Positions 15,451 to 23,240 of a DNA stretch of 50,193 nucleotides are shown here, piece by piece. The notes beneath the pieces were generated by a model. That model was not told the origin of the DNA. It did no database searches and was given only the letters and a program-made list of their open reading frames with translations. Position numbers and translations under genes: made by a program. The stretch's first letter is position 1. The number at the start of each line of letters is the position of its first letter. Source of the DNA: an uncultured Lachnospiraceae bacterium (lineage in GTDB: Bacteria; Bacillota; Clostridia; Lachnospirales; Lachnospiraceae); assembly GCA_910577655.1 (NCBI GenBank), contig CAJTOW010000008.1:1-50193 (forward strand). Reading direction: 5' to 3'.

Positions 15451-17187
15451 TTACAGCAGCTTATCCACCTCAGCCATAAGCGCTTCACCCAGAGCCGCAG
15501 ACCTGGCATCTGCGTCTTCCAGGGATGTTCCCTTGATACCATAGTAGAACTTGATCTTGGGCTCGGTACCGGAAGGACGGATGCACAGCCATGCATTGTC
15601 ATTCATATCATAATACAGCACATTGGAGGACGGAAGGCCCGTAGGAGTCACGGTGCCGGTAGCCATATCCTTGACTGTATCCAGCTTGTAATCCCGTGCT
15701 GACAGCACCTTGTATTCACCGAAGCCCTCCGGTGTATTGTTCCGGAAGTTCTCCATAATGGACTGGATCTTGGCCAGACCTTCGATGCCGGACAGACCGA
15801 TGGACTTGACCGCATCTTTGTAGTAGCCGTATTTCTCATACATGGCAACCATGGCATCCCACAACGTCATGTTCTTGGTCTTGTAGTAGGCAGCCGCCTC
15901 GCACAGTGCGACGCTTGCGGAGACCGCGTCCTTGTCGCGGGCATAGGTTCCGATCAGGCAGCCGTAGCTCTCCTCCAGACCGAACATGTAGTGGCCCACT
16001 CCGGTGCGCTCTTCTTTAAGCACCTGCTGGCCGATCCACTTAAAGCCGGTCAGGCATTCCACCAGCTTGCAGTTGTAGGCAGCGGCCACAGCATCCACCA
16101 GGTTGGTGGTCACAATGGACTTCACCACTTCGCCGTCTGCCGGGATCTTGCCGGCAGCCGCCTTCTGGCTCAAAACATACTCGCACAGCAGAGAACCGGA
16201 CATGTTGCCGGTCAGCGGGATATACTCGCCGGACTTATTGTCCTTCACATAGACGCCCAGACGGTCTGCATCCGGATCGGTAGCCAGTACCAGGTCCGCG
16301 TCGATCTTCTTTGCCTGTGCAAGGCCCAGGGCAAATGCTTCCGCGGCCTCCGGATTCGGATAGCTGACTGTGGGGAACTCGCCATCCGGCAGCTCCTGCT
16401 CCGGAACCACATATACATGCTTGAATCCGATCTCCTTCAGTACACGGCGTACCGGTATATTGCCTGTGCCATGAAGCGGAGTATAGACGATCTTGATCTG
16501 ATCCTGCATCTTGTCAATGGCGTCCTGGTTCACCACCTGGGCCTTGACATTGGCGATATATTTGTTGTCGATCTCTGCGCCGATCACCTGGTAGAGGCCG
16601 GATGCCTTGGCATCGGAAGCGGTCATGGTCTTCACGGTAGACAGATCCTCAATGGCCAGAACCTCCTCGGTCACGCCCTTGTCGTGAGGCGGAGTGAACT
16701 GCGCGCCGTCCTCCCAGTATACCTTGTATCCGTTGTACTCCGGCGGATTGTGGCTGGCGGTGACATTGATCCCGGCGATACAGCCCAGCTCCCGTACCGC
16801 AAAGGAAAGCTCCGGAGTGGGACGCAGAGACTCGAACTTGTAAGCCCGGATCCCATTGGCGGCCAGGGTACGTGCTGCTTCATCTGCAAACTCCGGTGAC
16901 ATCCGGCGGGAATCATAGGCGATGGCGACTCCCTTGTCAGCGCCTCCCTGCTTGATGATGTAGTTGGCCAGTCCCTGGGTAGCGCGGCGGACCACATAGA
17001 TATTCATGCGGTTGATACCGGCGCCGATGATGCCGCGCAGGCCGGCTGTACCGAATTCCAGATCCATATAGAAACGCTCTTTAATCTCGTTCTCATTGCC
17101 TTCGATCGCTTTCAGCTCCGCTTTGGTCGCCTCGTCGAAGTACGGATTGGACAGCCACTCCTGGTAGATCTTCATATAGTCCTTCAT
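15451..17187 (-). CDS. pgcA: Phosphoglucomutase/phosphomannomutase (alpha-D-phosphohexomutase, PGM2-type)
   Basis: A 578-residue phospho-sugar mutase interconverting glucose 6-phosphate and glucose 1-phosphate, the entry to UDP-glucose and UDP-galactose for glycan synthesis. GTAGLRGIIGAGINRMN opens domain 1. The phosphoserine loop is VTASHNPPEYNGYKVYW (Ser145), the Mg-binding loop ATDPDADRLG, the sugar-binding loop GLEESYGCLIG, and the phosphate-binding loop CIRPSGTEPKIKFYYG. The ATG at 17187 is preceded by AGGAGGGAG; a longer reading adds 26 hydrophobic residues without a ribosome site. It stands alone between terminators but feeds the nearby glf operon with precursor. Confidence 0.93.
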   Translation of the reverse strand: MKDYMKIYQEWLSNPYFDEATKAELKAIEGNENEIKERFYMDLEFGTAGLRGIIGAGINRMNIYVVRRATQGLANYIIKQGGADKGVAIAYDSRRMSPEFADEAARTLAANGIRAYKFESLRPTPELSFAVRELGCIAGINVTASHNPPEYNGYKVYWEDGAQFTPPHDKGVTEEVLAIEDLSTVKTMTASDAKASGLYQVIGAEIDNKYIANVKAQVVNQDAIDKMQDQIKIVYTPLHGTGNIPVRRVLKEIGFKHVYVVPEQELPDGEFPTVSYPNPEAAEAFALGLAQAKKIDADLVLATDPDADRLGVYVKDNKSGEYIPLTGNMSGSLLCEYVLSQKAAAGKIPADGEVVKSIVTTNLVDAVAAAYNCKLVECLTGFKWIGQQVLKEERTGVGHYMFGLEESYGCLIGTYARDKDAVSASVALCEAAAYYKTKNMTLWDAMVAMYEKYGYYKDAVKSIGLSGIEGLAKIQSIMENFRNNTPEGFGEYKVLSARDYKLDTVKDMATGTVTPTGLPSSNVLYYDMNDNAWLCIRPSGTEPKIKFYYGIKGTSLEDADARSAALGEALMAEVDKLL

Positions 17188-17288
17188 AATTAAAATACTC
17201 CCTCCTGTATAATATACTGGCTTTATTATATAACAAGGCGTCCAAAAAAGGAAGAAAAAAGCCACAGAAAATACAGGGGAATTATTAC

Positions 17289-17317
17289 TTTACTCCCCTG
17301 ACCGGCCATGGTATACT
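17289..17317 (+). promoter_or_regulatory. Sigma-A promoter of the MATE gene
   Basis: TTTACT (17289-17294), a 17-bp spacer ending TGG, and TATACT (17312-17317), an extended -10 type, sit about 60 bases before the MATE start codon. Confidence 0.6.
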
Positions 17318-17378
17318 GGAATCCATAGTGTGTCTGAAAGATGCCGTAAACATTTAAATGAACATTGGAGGAACGGTT

Positions 17379-18728
17379 ATGGAACGGAAAGATCTGACAG
17401 CTGGCCCAGTATTTTCGACCATGTGCCTTTTTGCATTGCCGATGATTCTTGGGAATCTGCTGCAGCAGTGTTATAATATTGTGGATACCTGGGTGGTGGG
17501 ACGCTATATCGGTCCCGGCGCCCTGGCTGCGGTGGGGTCAGCCTTTGCGCTGATGACATTCCTGACCTCGGTTCTTCTGGGGCTTTGTATGGGCAGCGGG
17601 GTGGTATTTTCCATCTGCTTTGGAAGCCAGGATGAGGAACGGCTTGAACGGGGAATCTGCTCTGCGTTTCTGCTGGCCTTTGCCATCGCTGCTGCCCTTA
17701 CTGCTGGTTCCCTCCTGCTGGTGGATCCGGTTATCCGATGGATGAACATTCCCCTGGAGATCGTAGACATCACCAGGGATTACCTTCTGCTGGTGTTCTG
17801 GGGGATACCAGCCATTGCCCTATACAACTTTTTCGCTTCCTATCTCAAGGCCCTGGGCAATTCTGTGGTTCCGCTGGTATTTCTGGGGGTGGCTACGGTG
17901 GTCAATATTGTGCTGGACATTGTGCTGGTGGCCGTCTATCCCCTGGGGACCGCCGGCGCTGCCGCTGCCACTATCACCGCCCAGTACCTGTCTGGCCTGG
18001 GGATCGGAATCTACACCTTTGTGAAGGATCCCGGCCTGCGGCGGACTTTCCGCCATTTCAGAATCCAAAAATCCAGCCTGGAAGAGATCACAAGCTATTC
18101 GCTGCTGACTTGTATGCAGCAGTCTGTCATGAATCTGGGTATCCTTATGGTTCAGGGACTGGTCAACAGCTTCGGCACTGCGGTGATGGCGGCCTTTGCC
18201 GCGGGGGTGAAGATCGATGCCTTCGCCTACATGCCGGTGCAGGAGTATGGAAACGCATTTTCCACTTTTATTGCACAGAATATGGGTGCAAAGCGGGCTG
18301 ACCGGGTCACTCAGGGAGTCTGCTGCGGCGTGATCACCGTAGTCGGCTACTGTATCCTGATTTCTATGGTCCTCTGGTTCCTGGCGAAACCACTGATTGT
18401 GATTTTCATTGATCCGGGAGAGACGGCCATTGTGGGCGAGGGCATCCGGTATCTCCATACCGTGGGCCCCTTCTACTGTGGGATCGGATGCCTGTTTTTG
18501 CTCTATGGACTTTACAGGGCCATCGGAAAACCGGCCATCTCTGTAGTACTTACGGTGATCTCCCTTGGCACCCGGGTCGCGCTGTCCTATACCCTCTCCT
18601 CTGTGCCGGAAATCGGCGTGGCAGGCATCTGGTGGTCCATTCCCATTGGCTGGGCGCTGGCGGATCTGGTGGGATTTCTGTGTTACCGCAGGAACAAGGA
18701 GAAACTGATTGGGGGAACAGGAGTTTAA
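17379..18728 (+). CDS. MATE family efflux transporter
   Basis: A 449-residue multidrug/toxin exporter of the MATE (DinF/NorM-like) family, with twelve predicted membrane helices in two homologous halves. FALPMILGNLLQQCYNIVDTWVVGRYIG is the diagnostic first helix, and PVQEYGNAFSTFIAQNMGAKRADR opens the second half. The ATG at 17379 lies seven bases after GGAGG; an upstream in-frame ATG (17358) precedes that site and is unlikely. It probably expels cationic drugs or metabolites using Na+ or H+. The gene ends right at the left end of a MITE-like repeat. Confidence 0.92.
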   Translation: MERKDLTAGPVFSTMCLFALPMILGNLLQQCYNIVDTWVVGRYIGPGALAAVGSAFALMTFLTSVLLGLCMGSGVVFSICFGSQDEERLERGICSAFLLAFAIAAALTAGSLLLVDPVIRWMNIPLEIVDITRDYLLLVFWGIPAIALYNFFASYLKALGNSVVPLVFLGVATVVNIVLDIVLVAVYPLGTAGAAAATITAQYLSGLGIGIYTFVKDPGLRRTFRHFRIQKSSLEEITSYSLLTCMQQSVMNLGILMVQGLVNSFGTAVMAAFAAGVKIDAFAYMPVQEYGNAFSTFIAQNMGAKRADRVTQGVCCGVITVVGYCILISMVLWFLAKPLIVIFIDPGETAIVGEGIRYLHTVGPFYCGIGCLFLLYGLYRAIGKPAISVVLTVISLGTRVALSYTLSSVPEIGVAGIWWSIPIGWALADLVGFLCYRRNKEKLIGGTGV

Positions 18729-18905
18729 AGCATGTCTGAAAATTGCTTTCTGTCTGCTGTGCCTTCCGCCTTGCAAAAGATCTGGGCCAAATGAAGGAAG
18801 CGCAGCAGGCTGTGTTTCCTTTATCTGGCCCAAATATGCCGCAATGCGGGAGGTGCAGATTGCTGTAACGAATTTTCAGACACACCCGGAAGCGTGTCTG
18901 AAAAC
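18727..18905. repeat. MITE-like structured repeat, diverged copy M2
   Basis: Left end GCATGTCTGAAAATT (18730-18744) and right end AATTTTCAGACACAC (18871-18885) are terminal inverted repeats, followed by a second outward end GCGTGTCTGAAAA (18892-18904). The centre folds into a 24-bp arm pair (18783-18806 with 18809-18832) bearing TGGGCCA boxes. The whole aligns with copy M1 at 43769-43932 (shared TTGAAAATTGCTTTC/TCTGAAAATTGCTTTC, GGNCCAAATGAA, CCGCAA and GGTGCAGAT-type blocks). It begins at the stop codon of the MATE gene. Rightwards to 18956 nothing else is recognisable. Confidence 0.75.
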
Positions 18906-18956
18906 ATCTGGTACTACGCCCTGCCCTTTTAAAAAGGATTCAGGAAAATCCCTTCC

Positions 18957-19949
18957 TCACCGTATCTTCTCCAGAAACTGATTCCGGCATTCCTGCTGGC
19001 TCTCCAGTTTTTTCAATTTCTCCACATTTTTTGCCGGAATCCATGTCTTTCGGGCATTGTTATAATAATTCAGCTGCTTCCAGTATTTCTCCGGATAGAG
19101 GAACAGATAATACAGACTCTCCCTGTCCTCAGGCTCTAAGGGCAGCACCGCGTCATACCGCTGCATCATAGCCAGCCCCAGCTGCTCCCCCCAGCCATGC
19201 TTTTCCATGGCTTTCCGCATAAAATGATACAGATCCCGCATCTGGTTCCCCCGGTGCATCTGGGTGAATTCCACAAAGGCCACTTCTCCGGGCCGCATCA
19301 GGATATGATGCTGGTTCAGATCTCCATGGCACAAAAAAAGCCGGTCCTGCCCATGTTTCTTCCCAAGTGACTCCAGCCCCTCCTGCGCCCGCAGTGCCTG
19401 CTCATAGAACATACCGAAATTCTGCATGACGCACAGTTCGAATTCATTTTTCTTGCGTTTTCCACTGATATAGTTACGGACCCGTTTCATCTCACGGCTA
19501 TGGCGGTTCATCTCCTCCGCCAGGGCCGGAGGCTGCATGGAAGCCAGATCCCAGCTTTCCTGCCACACGACAGTGCGCAGAGCCTGGTGCAGTCTGGCGA
19601 TCCATTCCACCGCCTGCAGCACCTCCCAGGGTTCCTTTAGATTACACTCTCTATCCAGGTACCAGTCCTTCAGAATATATTTGGTCCCGTCTTCCGCCAG
19701 GGACAGGATGGCATTTTCCCTATTCCGGGTATACTGATCCACGAACCGGATTCCCTGCTGCTTCAGCCCGTCCAGAATACTCTCTTCAAATTCCAGACGT
19801 TTCACGCTCCCGCGGTATTCACGCAGCAGCCGCACCCCGTCCGCCCACTGGCAGATCCAGGCGCCGCGCCCTTTACGGACTTCTGCCAGCTCTCCATCAT
19901 ACTGTTCCAGAACACTTACATAATTGTCATTCAAGCACAACCCCTCCAC
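18957..19949 (-). CDS. CotS-family spore coat protein (kinase-like fold)
   Basis: About 325-330 residues with the aminoglycoside-phosphotransferase/CotS kinase-like fold. An N-lobe region YILKDW is followed by AVEWIARLHQALR, the catalytic-loop-like FLCHGDLNQHHIL (HGD-x4-H) and EFTQMHRGNQMRDLYHFMRKAMEKHGW, which is characteristic of spore-coat CotS/YsxE-type proteins. The metal-binding Asp expected after the catalytic loop is replaced by Glu/Phe (VEFTQ), as commonly seen in this group, so true kinase activity is doubtful. Initiation is uncertain: the reading begins with GTG at 19949, but GGAGGGG inside it suggests the TTG at 19934. It probably acts in coat assembly, in keeping with the SipL-like gene nearby. 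Confidence 0.78.
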   Translation of the reverse strand: MEGLCLNDNYVSVLEQYDGELAEVRKGRGAWICQWADGVRLLREYRGSVKRLEFEESILDGLKQQGIRFVDQYTRNRENAILSLAEDGTKYILKDWYLDRECNLKEPWEVLQAVEWIARLHQALRTVVWQESWDLASMQPPALAEEMNRHSREMKRVRNYISGKRKKNEFELCVMQNFGMFYEQALRAQEGLESLGKKHGQDRLFLCHGDLNQHHILMRPGEVAFVEFTQMHRGNQMRDLYHFMRKAMEKHGWGEQLGLAMMQRYDAVLPLEPEDRESLYYLFLYPEKYWKQLNYYNNARKTWIPAKNVEKLKKLESQQECRNQFLEKIR

Positions 19950-20012
19950 TCTTACCCGGCTACTTTCAAGGTATGAATCTGGAAAGAGGTTTATGATTTT
20001 ATTTGTCTTTGC

Positions 20013-21641
20013 TCAGGGCCGGAATTTCCCATAAGACTTCCCTGGCAGCATACCTCCCCGGTAGGTAGCCAGTTCGCTGACCGTCACCAGCTGGAAGCCC
20101 CGTTCAGTCAGTGCAGGAATGATGGTGTCGCTGGCCTCTGCCGTGGTATCGTAGAGGTCATGCATCAGGACGATATCCCCGTCCTTCACATGATCCAGCA
20201 CTGCTTTGACCGTACTCTCCGGATCTCTGGTCTTCCAGTCCAGGGTGTCTATAGACCACATAACAGCAGGCATGGAGATGGCGCCCACCACCCCCATGCC
20301 TGCTTCATTCTGAACACCTCCGCAGGGGCGCATCAGCACCGGTGTCACCCCGCAGGCATCTGCCACAAGCTGGTTGGTCCGCTCCAGCTGGCTGGCCAGC
20401 TCCACCGGATCTACCTTATTCATCAATGTGTGATCGTAGGTATGGTTCGCCACCTCACATTTCTGTTCCACCATCTGCCGGATCACATCCTGGTTCTTCT
20501 CCGCCTTCTGGCCCACCATGAAAAATGTGGCCCGTCCGCCATATTCCTTAAGCTTTGCCAGAATCCGGGGCGTAGCATTTCCGGAAGGTCCGTCGTCGTA
20601 GGTCAGGGCCACCATGGGCCTGGAAGGATCAATATTCCCCGCATAGGACTCCTGGCCCTCCTGCCGCTTCACAATGGACATTTTCAGCCCATCCATACGC
20701 AGGCCCACACCTGACTGTCCGGCCTCCTCGCCGTTCTTCACCCAGTCGGTCCATTCATTATTCTGGAGGACACTGTAGAGGACATCATAGTACTGGGCCA
20801 GTTCCCCGGTCAGTTCCATGGCCACAGCCTCCAGATGCATGTCTCCGGTAATATCGCCTGACACCCCGGCATTGGCTGTCCAGTCCAGCCATCCCATGCC
20901 GCTCAGGTTCACACGGTAGCGGATGGTACCGGACATCTCCTCCGACTGGTTGTGAAGGGTCACCCGGATTCCGGTGATATAGCTGTCAGTGGGGGCCATG
21001 CCGTAGGCATTGTCCGCAAAGAAATCACTCCAGCCCTTGCCATGGACATAGATGCCATAGAGGGCTCCCATATCTGGCACTTCCTTTGCAGGCAGCTCAT
21101 GCTGGAGCGCTACGGTCTCCCTGGGAAGGGCTGTCCGGAGTCTGTCTGGTGAAGTTTCAGTGCTTTCCCCAAATGCCTCTCCAGTACCGGTACCAGAAGC
21201 ATTCCCGGAAACACCTGTGGTACTGGTTCCGGTATCTCCCACAGGAATCCCGCTGACTCCCAGGGAATCCGAGATGCCTTCGTTCATATCAGAGGCTATA
21301 TTAGTACTGTCTTCTGAACCGTCTCTGGAGTACACACCGCTGCCAGAGCCAGACGTGATCCCTTCGCCAGTTTCCGGGGACAGCGTCTGGTCCCCATTGG
21401 TATTATAAAGTGTCCCGCCGCCCTCCGGACCTCCGGGACTCCCCTGGACAACTGCATCCGTACTGGTTCCGTCCCCCGGCTGCTGGCCCTCGTTTCTTCT
21501 TCTGTTTCCCCACACCGCAAACGCGGTCACGGTGCACAGACATATAATGAAAAAAGCAAGGCCCATGGCCGCTCTTTTTCTCTGTTTTTTCTGTCTCGCT
21601 GTCTGGCGTGTTCTGCGCTGATGCATCTCCTGATTCGTCAT
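20013..21641 (-). CDS. Membrane-anchored polysaccharide deacetylase (NodB domain) with ChW repeats
   Basis: A 542-residue extracellular enzyme, likely an N-deacetylase of peptidoglycan or another wall glycan. A basic cytoplasmic N-terminus is followed by one membrane anchor (about 25-45), then a Ser/Thr/Gly-rich linker (50-165) and ChW-type repeats (about 200-320, with GWLDWTANAGVSGDI and EWTDWVKNGEEAGQSG). The C-terminal NodB domain has all signature motifs: VALTYDDGPS, VANHTYDHTLM, MRPCGG, MWSIDTLDW and IVLMHDLYDT. GGGAG lies nine bases ahead of the ATG. The ChW modules resemble those of the L,D-transpeptidase at 145-1887. Confidence 0.92.
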   Translation of the reverse strand: MTNQEMHQRRTRQTARQKKQRKRAAMGLAFFIICLCTVTAFAVWGNRRRNEGQQPGDGTSTDAVVQGSPGGPEGGGTLYNTNGDQTLSPETGEGITSGSGSGVYSRDGSEDSTNIASDMNEGISDSLGVSGIPVGDTGTSTTGVSGNASGTGTGEAFGESTETSPDRLRTALPRETVALQHELPAKEVPDMGALYGIYVHGKGWSDFFADNAYGMAPTDSYITGIRVTLHNQSEEMSGTIRYRVNLSGMGWLDWTANAGVSGDITGDMHLEAVAMELTGELAQYYDVLYSVLQNNEWTDWVKNGEEAGQSGVGLRMDGLKMSIVKRQEGQESYAGNIDPSRPMVALTYDDGPSGNATPRILAKLKEYGGRATFFMVGQKAEKNQDVIRQMVEQKCEVANHTYDHTLMNKVDPVELASQLERTNQLVADACGVTPVLMRPCGGVQNEAGMGVVGAISMPAVMWSIDTLDWKTRDPESTVKAVLDHVKDGDIVLMHDLYDTTAEASDTIIPALTERGFQLVTVSELATYRGGMLPGKSYGKFRP

Positions 21642-21798
21642 ATTGTAATTCTCCCAGGTTCTGATTCTATGATAGTATTGTAAATGAGATTATTTTATAA
21701 AGCAATAGGAATTTAGTCAAGTGGCAGACATATCCAGTTTGTTTGTTACACTTCAGATAGTTATTATTCACGGGGTAGTTGTTCCGAAGGGTGGACTT

Positions 21799-21857
21799 TG
21801 GAAAAAGACTTCCCCGGATTGCGGGTTTCGGATGCAATTCGGGGAAGTCTTTTTCCA
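21799..21857. terminator. Strong bidirectional hairpin
   Basis: A perfect 18-bp stem (21799-21816 with 21840-21857) extends inwards by six more pairs (one G-U) to an 11-base loop. TTTTTCC on one side and GGAAAAA on the other fit termination both ways. It lies 78 bases after the 3' end of the Cys-rich gene (minus strand). The stretch 21642-21798 holds no gene. Confidence 0.75.
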
Positions 21858-21935
21858 GAGCTGGTATCTGCCAGCCAGGAAACAATAGCCGGGTCGCCAA
21901 TAGTAATGTTTGTTCTATATGTCAGACCGATACTC

Positions 21936-22088
21936 CTATTTCTGACACCCCTTCATCCCACTCTTCCCGGTACAGCCAGAACATCCGCAGCCACATCCCG
22001 GCTTTCCCGCTCTGGCATCCTTCACCTTCTTCCAGATAATCGCAGCTACCGCTGCCACAACTACAATACCAATCACCAAATCAGCCAT
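21936..22088 (-). CDS. FeoB-associated Cys-rich membrane protein, orphan
   Basis: A 50-residue protein found by translating the minus strand. A single membrane helix at 3-19 (LVIGIVVVAAVAAIIW) is followed by the basic KKVKDARAGK and the Cys-rich tail CGCGCSGC (Cys 32, 34, 36, 39) plus Cys48. This is the FeoB-associated Cys-rich family (PF12669), normally encoded with the ferrous-iron transporter FeoB and thought to help iron delivery. Here no feoA or feoB lies within the window on either side. GAGG lies eight to nine bases before the ATG. A consensus promoter and Fur-like box lie upstream, supporting iron control. Confidence 0.85.
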   Translation of the reverse strand: MADLVIGIVVVAAVAAIIWKKVKDARAGKPGCGCGCSGCTGKSGMKGCQK

Positions 22089-22197
22089 AAAACACTGCCT
22101 CACTTTCTCTCACATAAAGCTTCCGGAATTTTGTACAGCAGGAAAACAGCTATCCAGTCCTGATCCTCTTTGGACAGCACCTCCTGCTACATTTCTC

Positions 22198-22247
22198 ATA
22201 ATAATCCATTCTGTTTTGTTTGTCAATGATTTTGATATTCATTATCA
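22198..22247 (-). promoter_or_regulatory. Consensus promoter with Fur-like box for the Cys-rich gene
   Basis: On the minus strand TTGACA (22221-22226), a 17-bp spacer and TATTAT (22198-22203) form a near-perfect sigma-A promoter. Just upstream, TGATAATGAATATCA (22233-22247) matches the Fur 7-1-7 pattern TGATAAT-N-ATTATCA at all but two positions. The predicted leader is about 100 nt with no recognised riboswitch. Confidence 0.7.
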
Positions 22248-22288
22248 TTTATGGAGTGTTTCTTGTAATAGTCAACCAGCTAATAGAT

Positions 22289-22317
22289 TTGTCATTTACT
22301 ATAGATAAACGTATTTT
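22289..22317 (+). promoter_or_regulatory. Predicted promoter of the GNAT-like gene pair
   Basis: TTGTCA (22289-22294), 17-bp spacer, TATTTT (22312-22317), about 37 bases before the start codon at 22354. The elements are recognisable but not perfect. Confidence 0.45.
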
Positions 22318-22353
22318 CTTGTGGTAAAATAAATACAGAAAGAGGTGATAATT

Positions 22354-22899
22354 ATGATCAATGTATGGATTGATGAGTTTACTCCTTGTTTAAAAAATAC
22401 CAATACTGGCGAACTTGTTCAAACAGAAGTGATTCGAATACGAAGAAAATCGTTCCTGAGAAAATACAACAAAAAGAACGGCTGGTATACTAATTGGGAA
22501 AATCTTGCCGTTGAAAATGAGATATATGCCTTAGTCGTTGAAGGCTCTGTTGATATTCAGGGGCTTGTCGCAGTCACACGCAACGAAGATATGCAGGCAT
22601 TATATGTTAGCTGGATGTGCGCCAGTCCTGAAAACAACAAACAATTAACAGATTCTGTGAAGTATTCTGGTGTAGGAGGGCATCTATTTGCCATAGCTGT
22701 ACAAAAATCCATTGACTTTGGATATGATGGTTATTTATATGGTTTTGCCGCAAACCAGGATTTACTGGAACATTATGTAAAGGCTTTTCATGGAGAGGTT
22801 ATTGCCATTCTCCATCCATATCAATTTGCAATTGGAGAAGAGGCTGCAAAGGAAATTCTGGAGGTATATGACTATGAATGGACTGATGAAGAAATATAG
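22354..22899 (+). CDS. GNAT-like acetyltransferase-fold protein, uncharacterised
   Basis: I do not recognise the exact family of this 181-residue protein. Its second half reads as a GNAT fold: ALVVEGSVDIQGLVAV and ALYVSWMCASPEN (strands beta3-beta4), YSGVGGHLFAIAVQKSIDFGYDGYLYG (acetyl-CoA loop of the x-G-x-G type plus following helix) and NQDLLEHYVKAFHGE (late helix). GAGG lies eight bases before the ATG at 22354; a GTG nine bases earlier overlaps the ribosome site. AT-rich compared with flanking genes, suggesting transfer. It overlaps by 26 bases with a 59-residue partner, an arrangement reminiscent of GNAT toxin-antitoxin modules, but that is only an analogy. Confidence 0.6.
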   Translation: MINVWIDEFTPCLKNTNTGELVQTEVIRIRRKSFLRKYNKKNGWYTNWENLAVENEIYALVVEGSVDIQGLVAVTRNEDMQALYVSWMCASPENNKQLTDSVKYSGVGGHLFAIAVQKSIDFGYDGYLYGFAANQDLLEHYVKAFHGEVIAILHPYQFAIGEEAAKEILEVYDYEWTDEEI

Positions 22900-23053
22900 A
22901 GAAAGTTTGGCGCAAACACCTGAACCTATCCTGCTTAGCCAATGCCCCAAAATCAAATTGGATTTGCGGGGATTAATGCAGTACGCAAAGGACAAAGGGG
23001 TAAAAGTCGCAGATTTAACAGAAAAAGAAAAGGTACGTTTCATAAAACAATAG
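22874..23053 (+). CDS. Small 59-aa protein overlapping the GNAT-like gene
   Basis: Starts at an ATG about nine bases after GGAGG, inside the 3' end of the GNAT-like gene in another frame, so translation is probably coupled. The protein is basic with a helical C-terminal part, KIKLDLRGLMQYAKDKGVKV followed by ADLTEKEKVRF. I recall no named family. Alternatives for the start are ATGs at 22868 and 22886. A partner (antitoxin or regulatory subunit) of the upstream protein is the simplest guess; the strict overlap and shared AT-rich composition support a functional pair. Confidence 0.6.
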   Translation: MNGLMKKYRESLAQTPEPILLSQCPKIKLDLRGLMQYAKDKGVKVADLTEKEKVRFIKQ

Positions 23054-23090
23054 TCCGAAGCCTATCTGAAATCTGGTAATTGCAGGCATC

Positions 23091-23220
23091 TGGTAACAGT
23101 TCACATAGGTCTGTGCACCTGCTGCGCTGACCGTGCGAAAACGTAATAGCCGTGGACATCCGGCCATCGCAAAGCGATTCTGATGGCCGGATGCCGTAAC
23201 GGTTCAGGGGATATCCAGGC
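23091..23220. repeat. REP-like repeat, long copy C
   Basis: Contains GGTAACAGTTCA (23092-23103), GTGCACC, CTGACCGTGCGAAAA, a perfect 9-bp hairpin CCGGCCATC/GATGGCCGG (23160-23168 with 23182-23190) and ATGCCGTAACGGTTCAGGGG. The order of blocks is the same as in copy D read on the minus strand (33421-33500), and its right part matches copy A. It fills the gap between the 59-aa gene and the NodZ-like gene. Confidence 0.75.
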
Positions 23221-23240
23221 TTTCCCCCGCGTTGTCTCTG

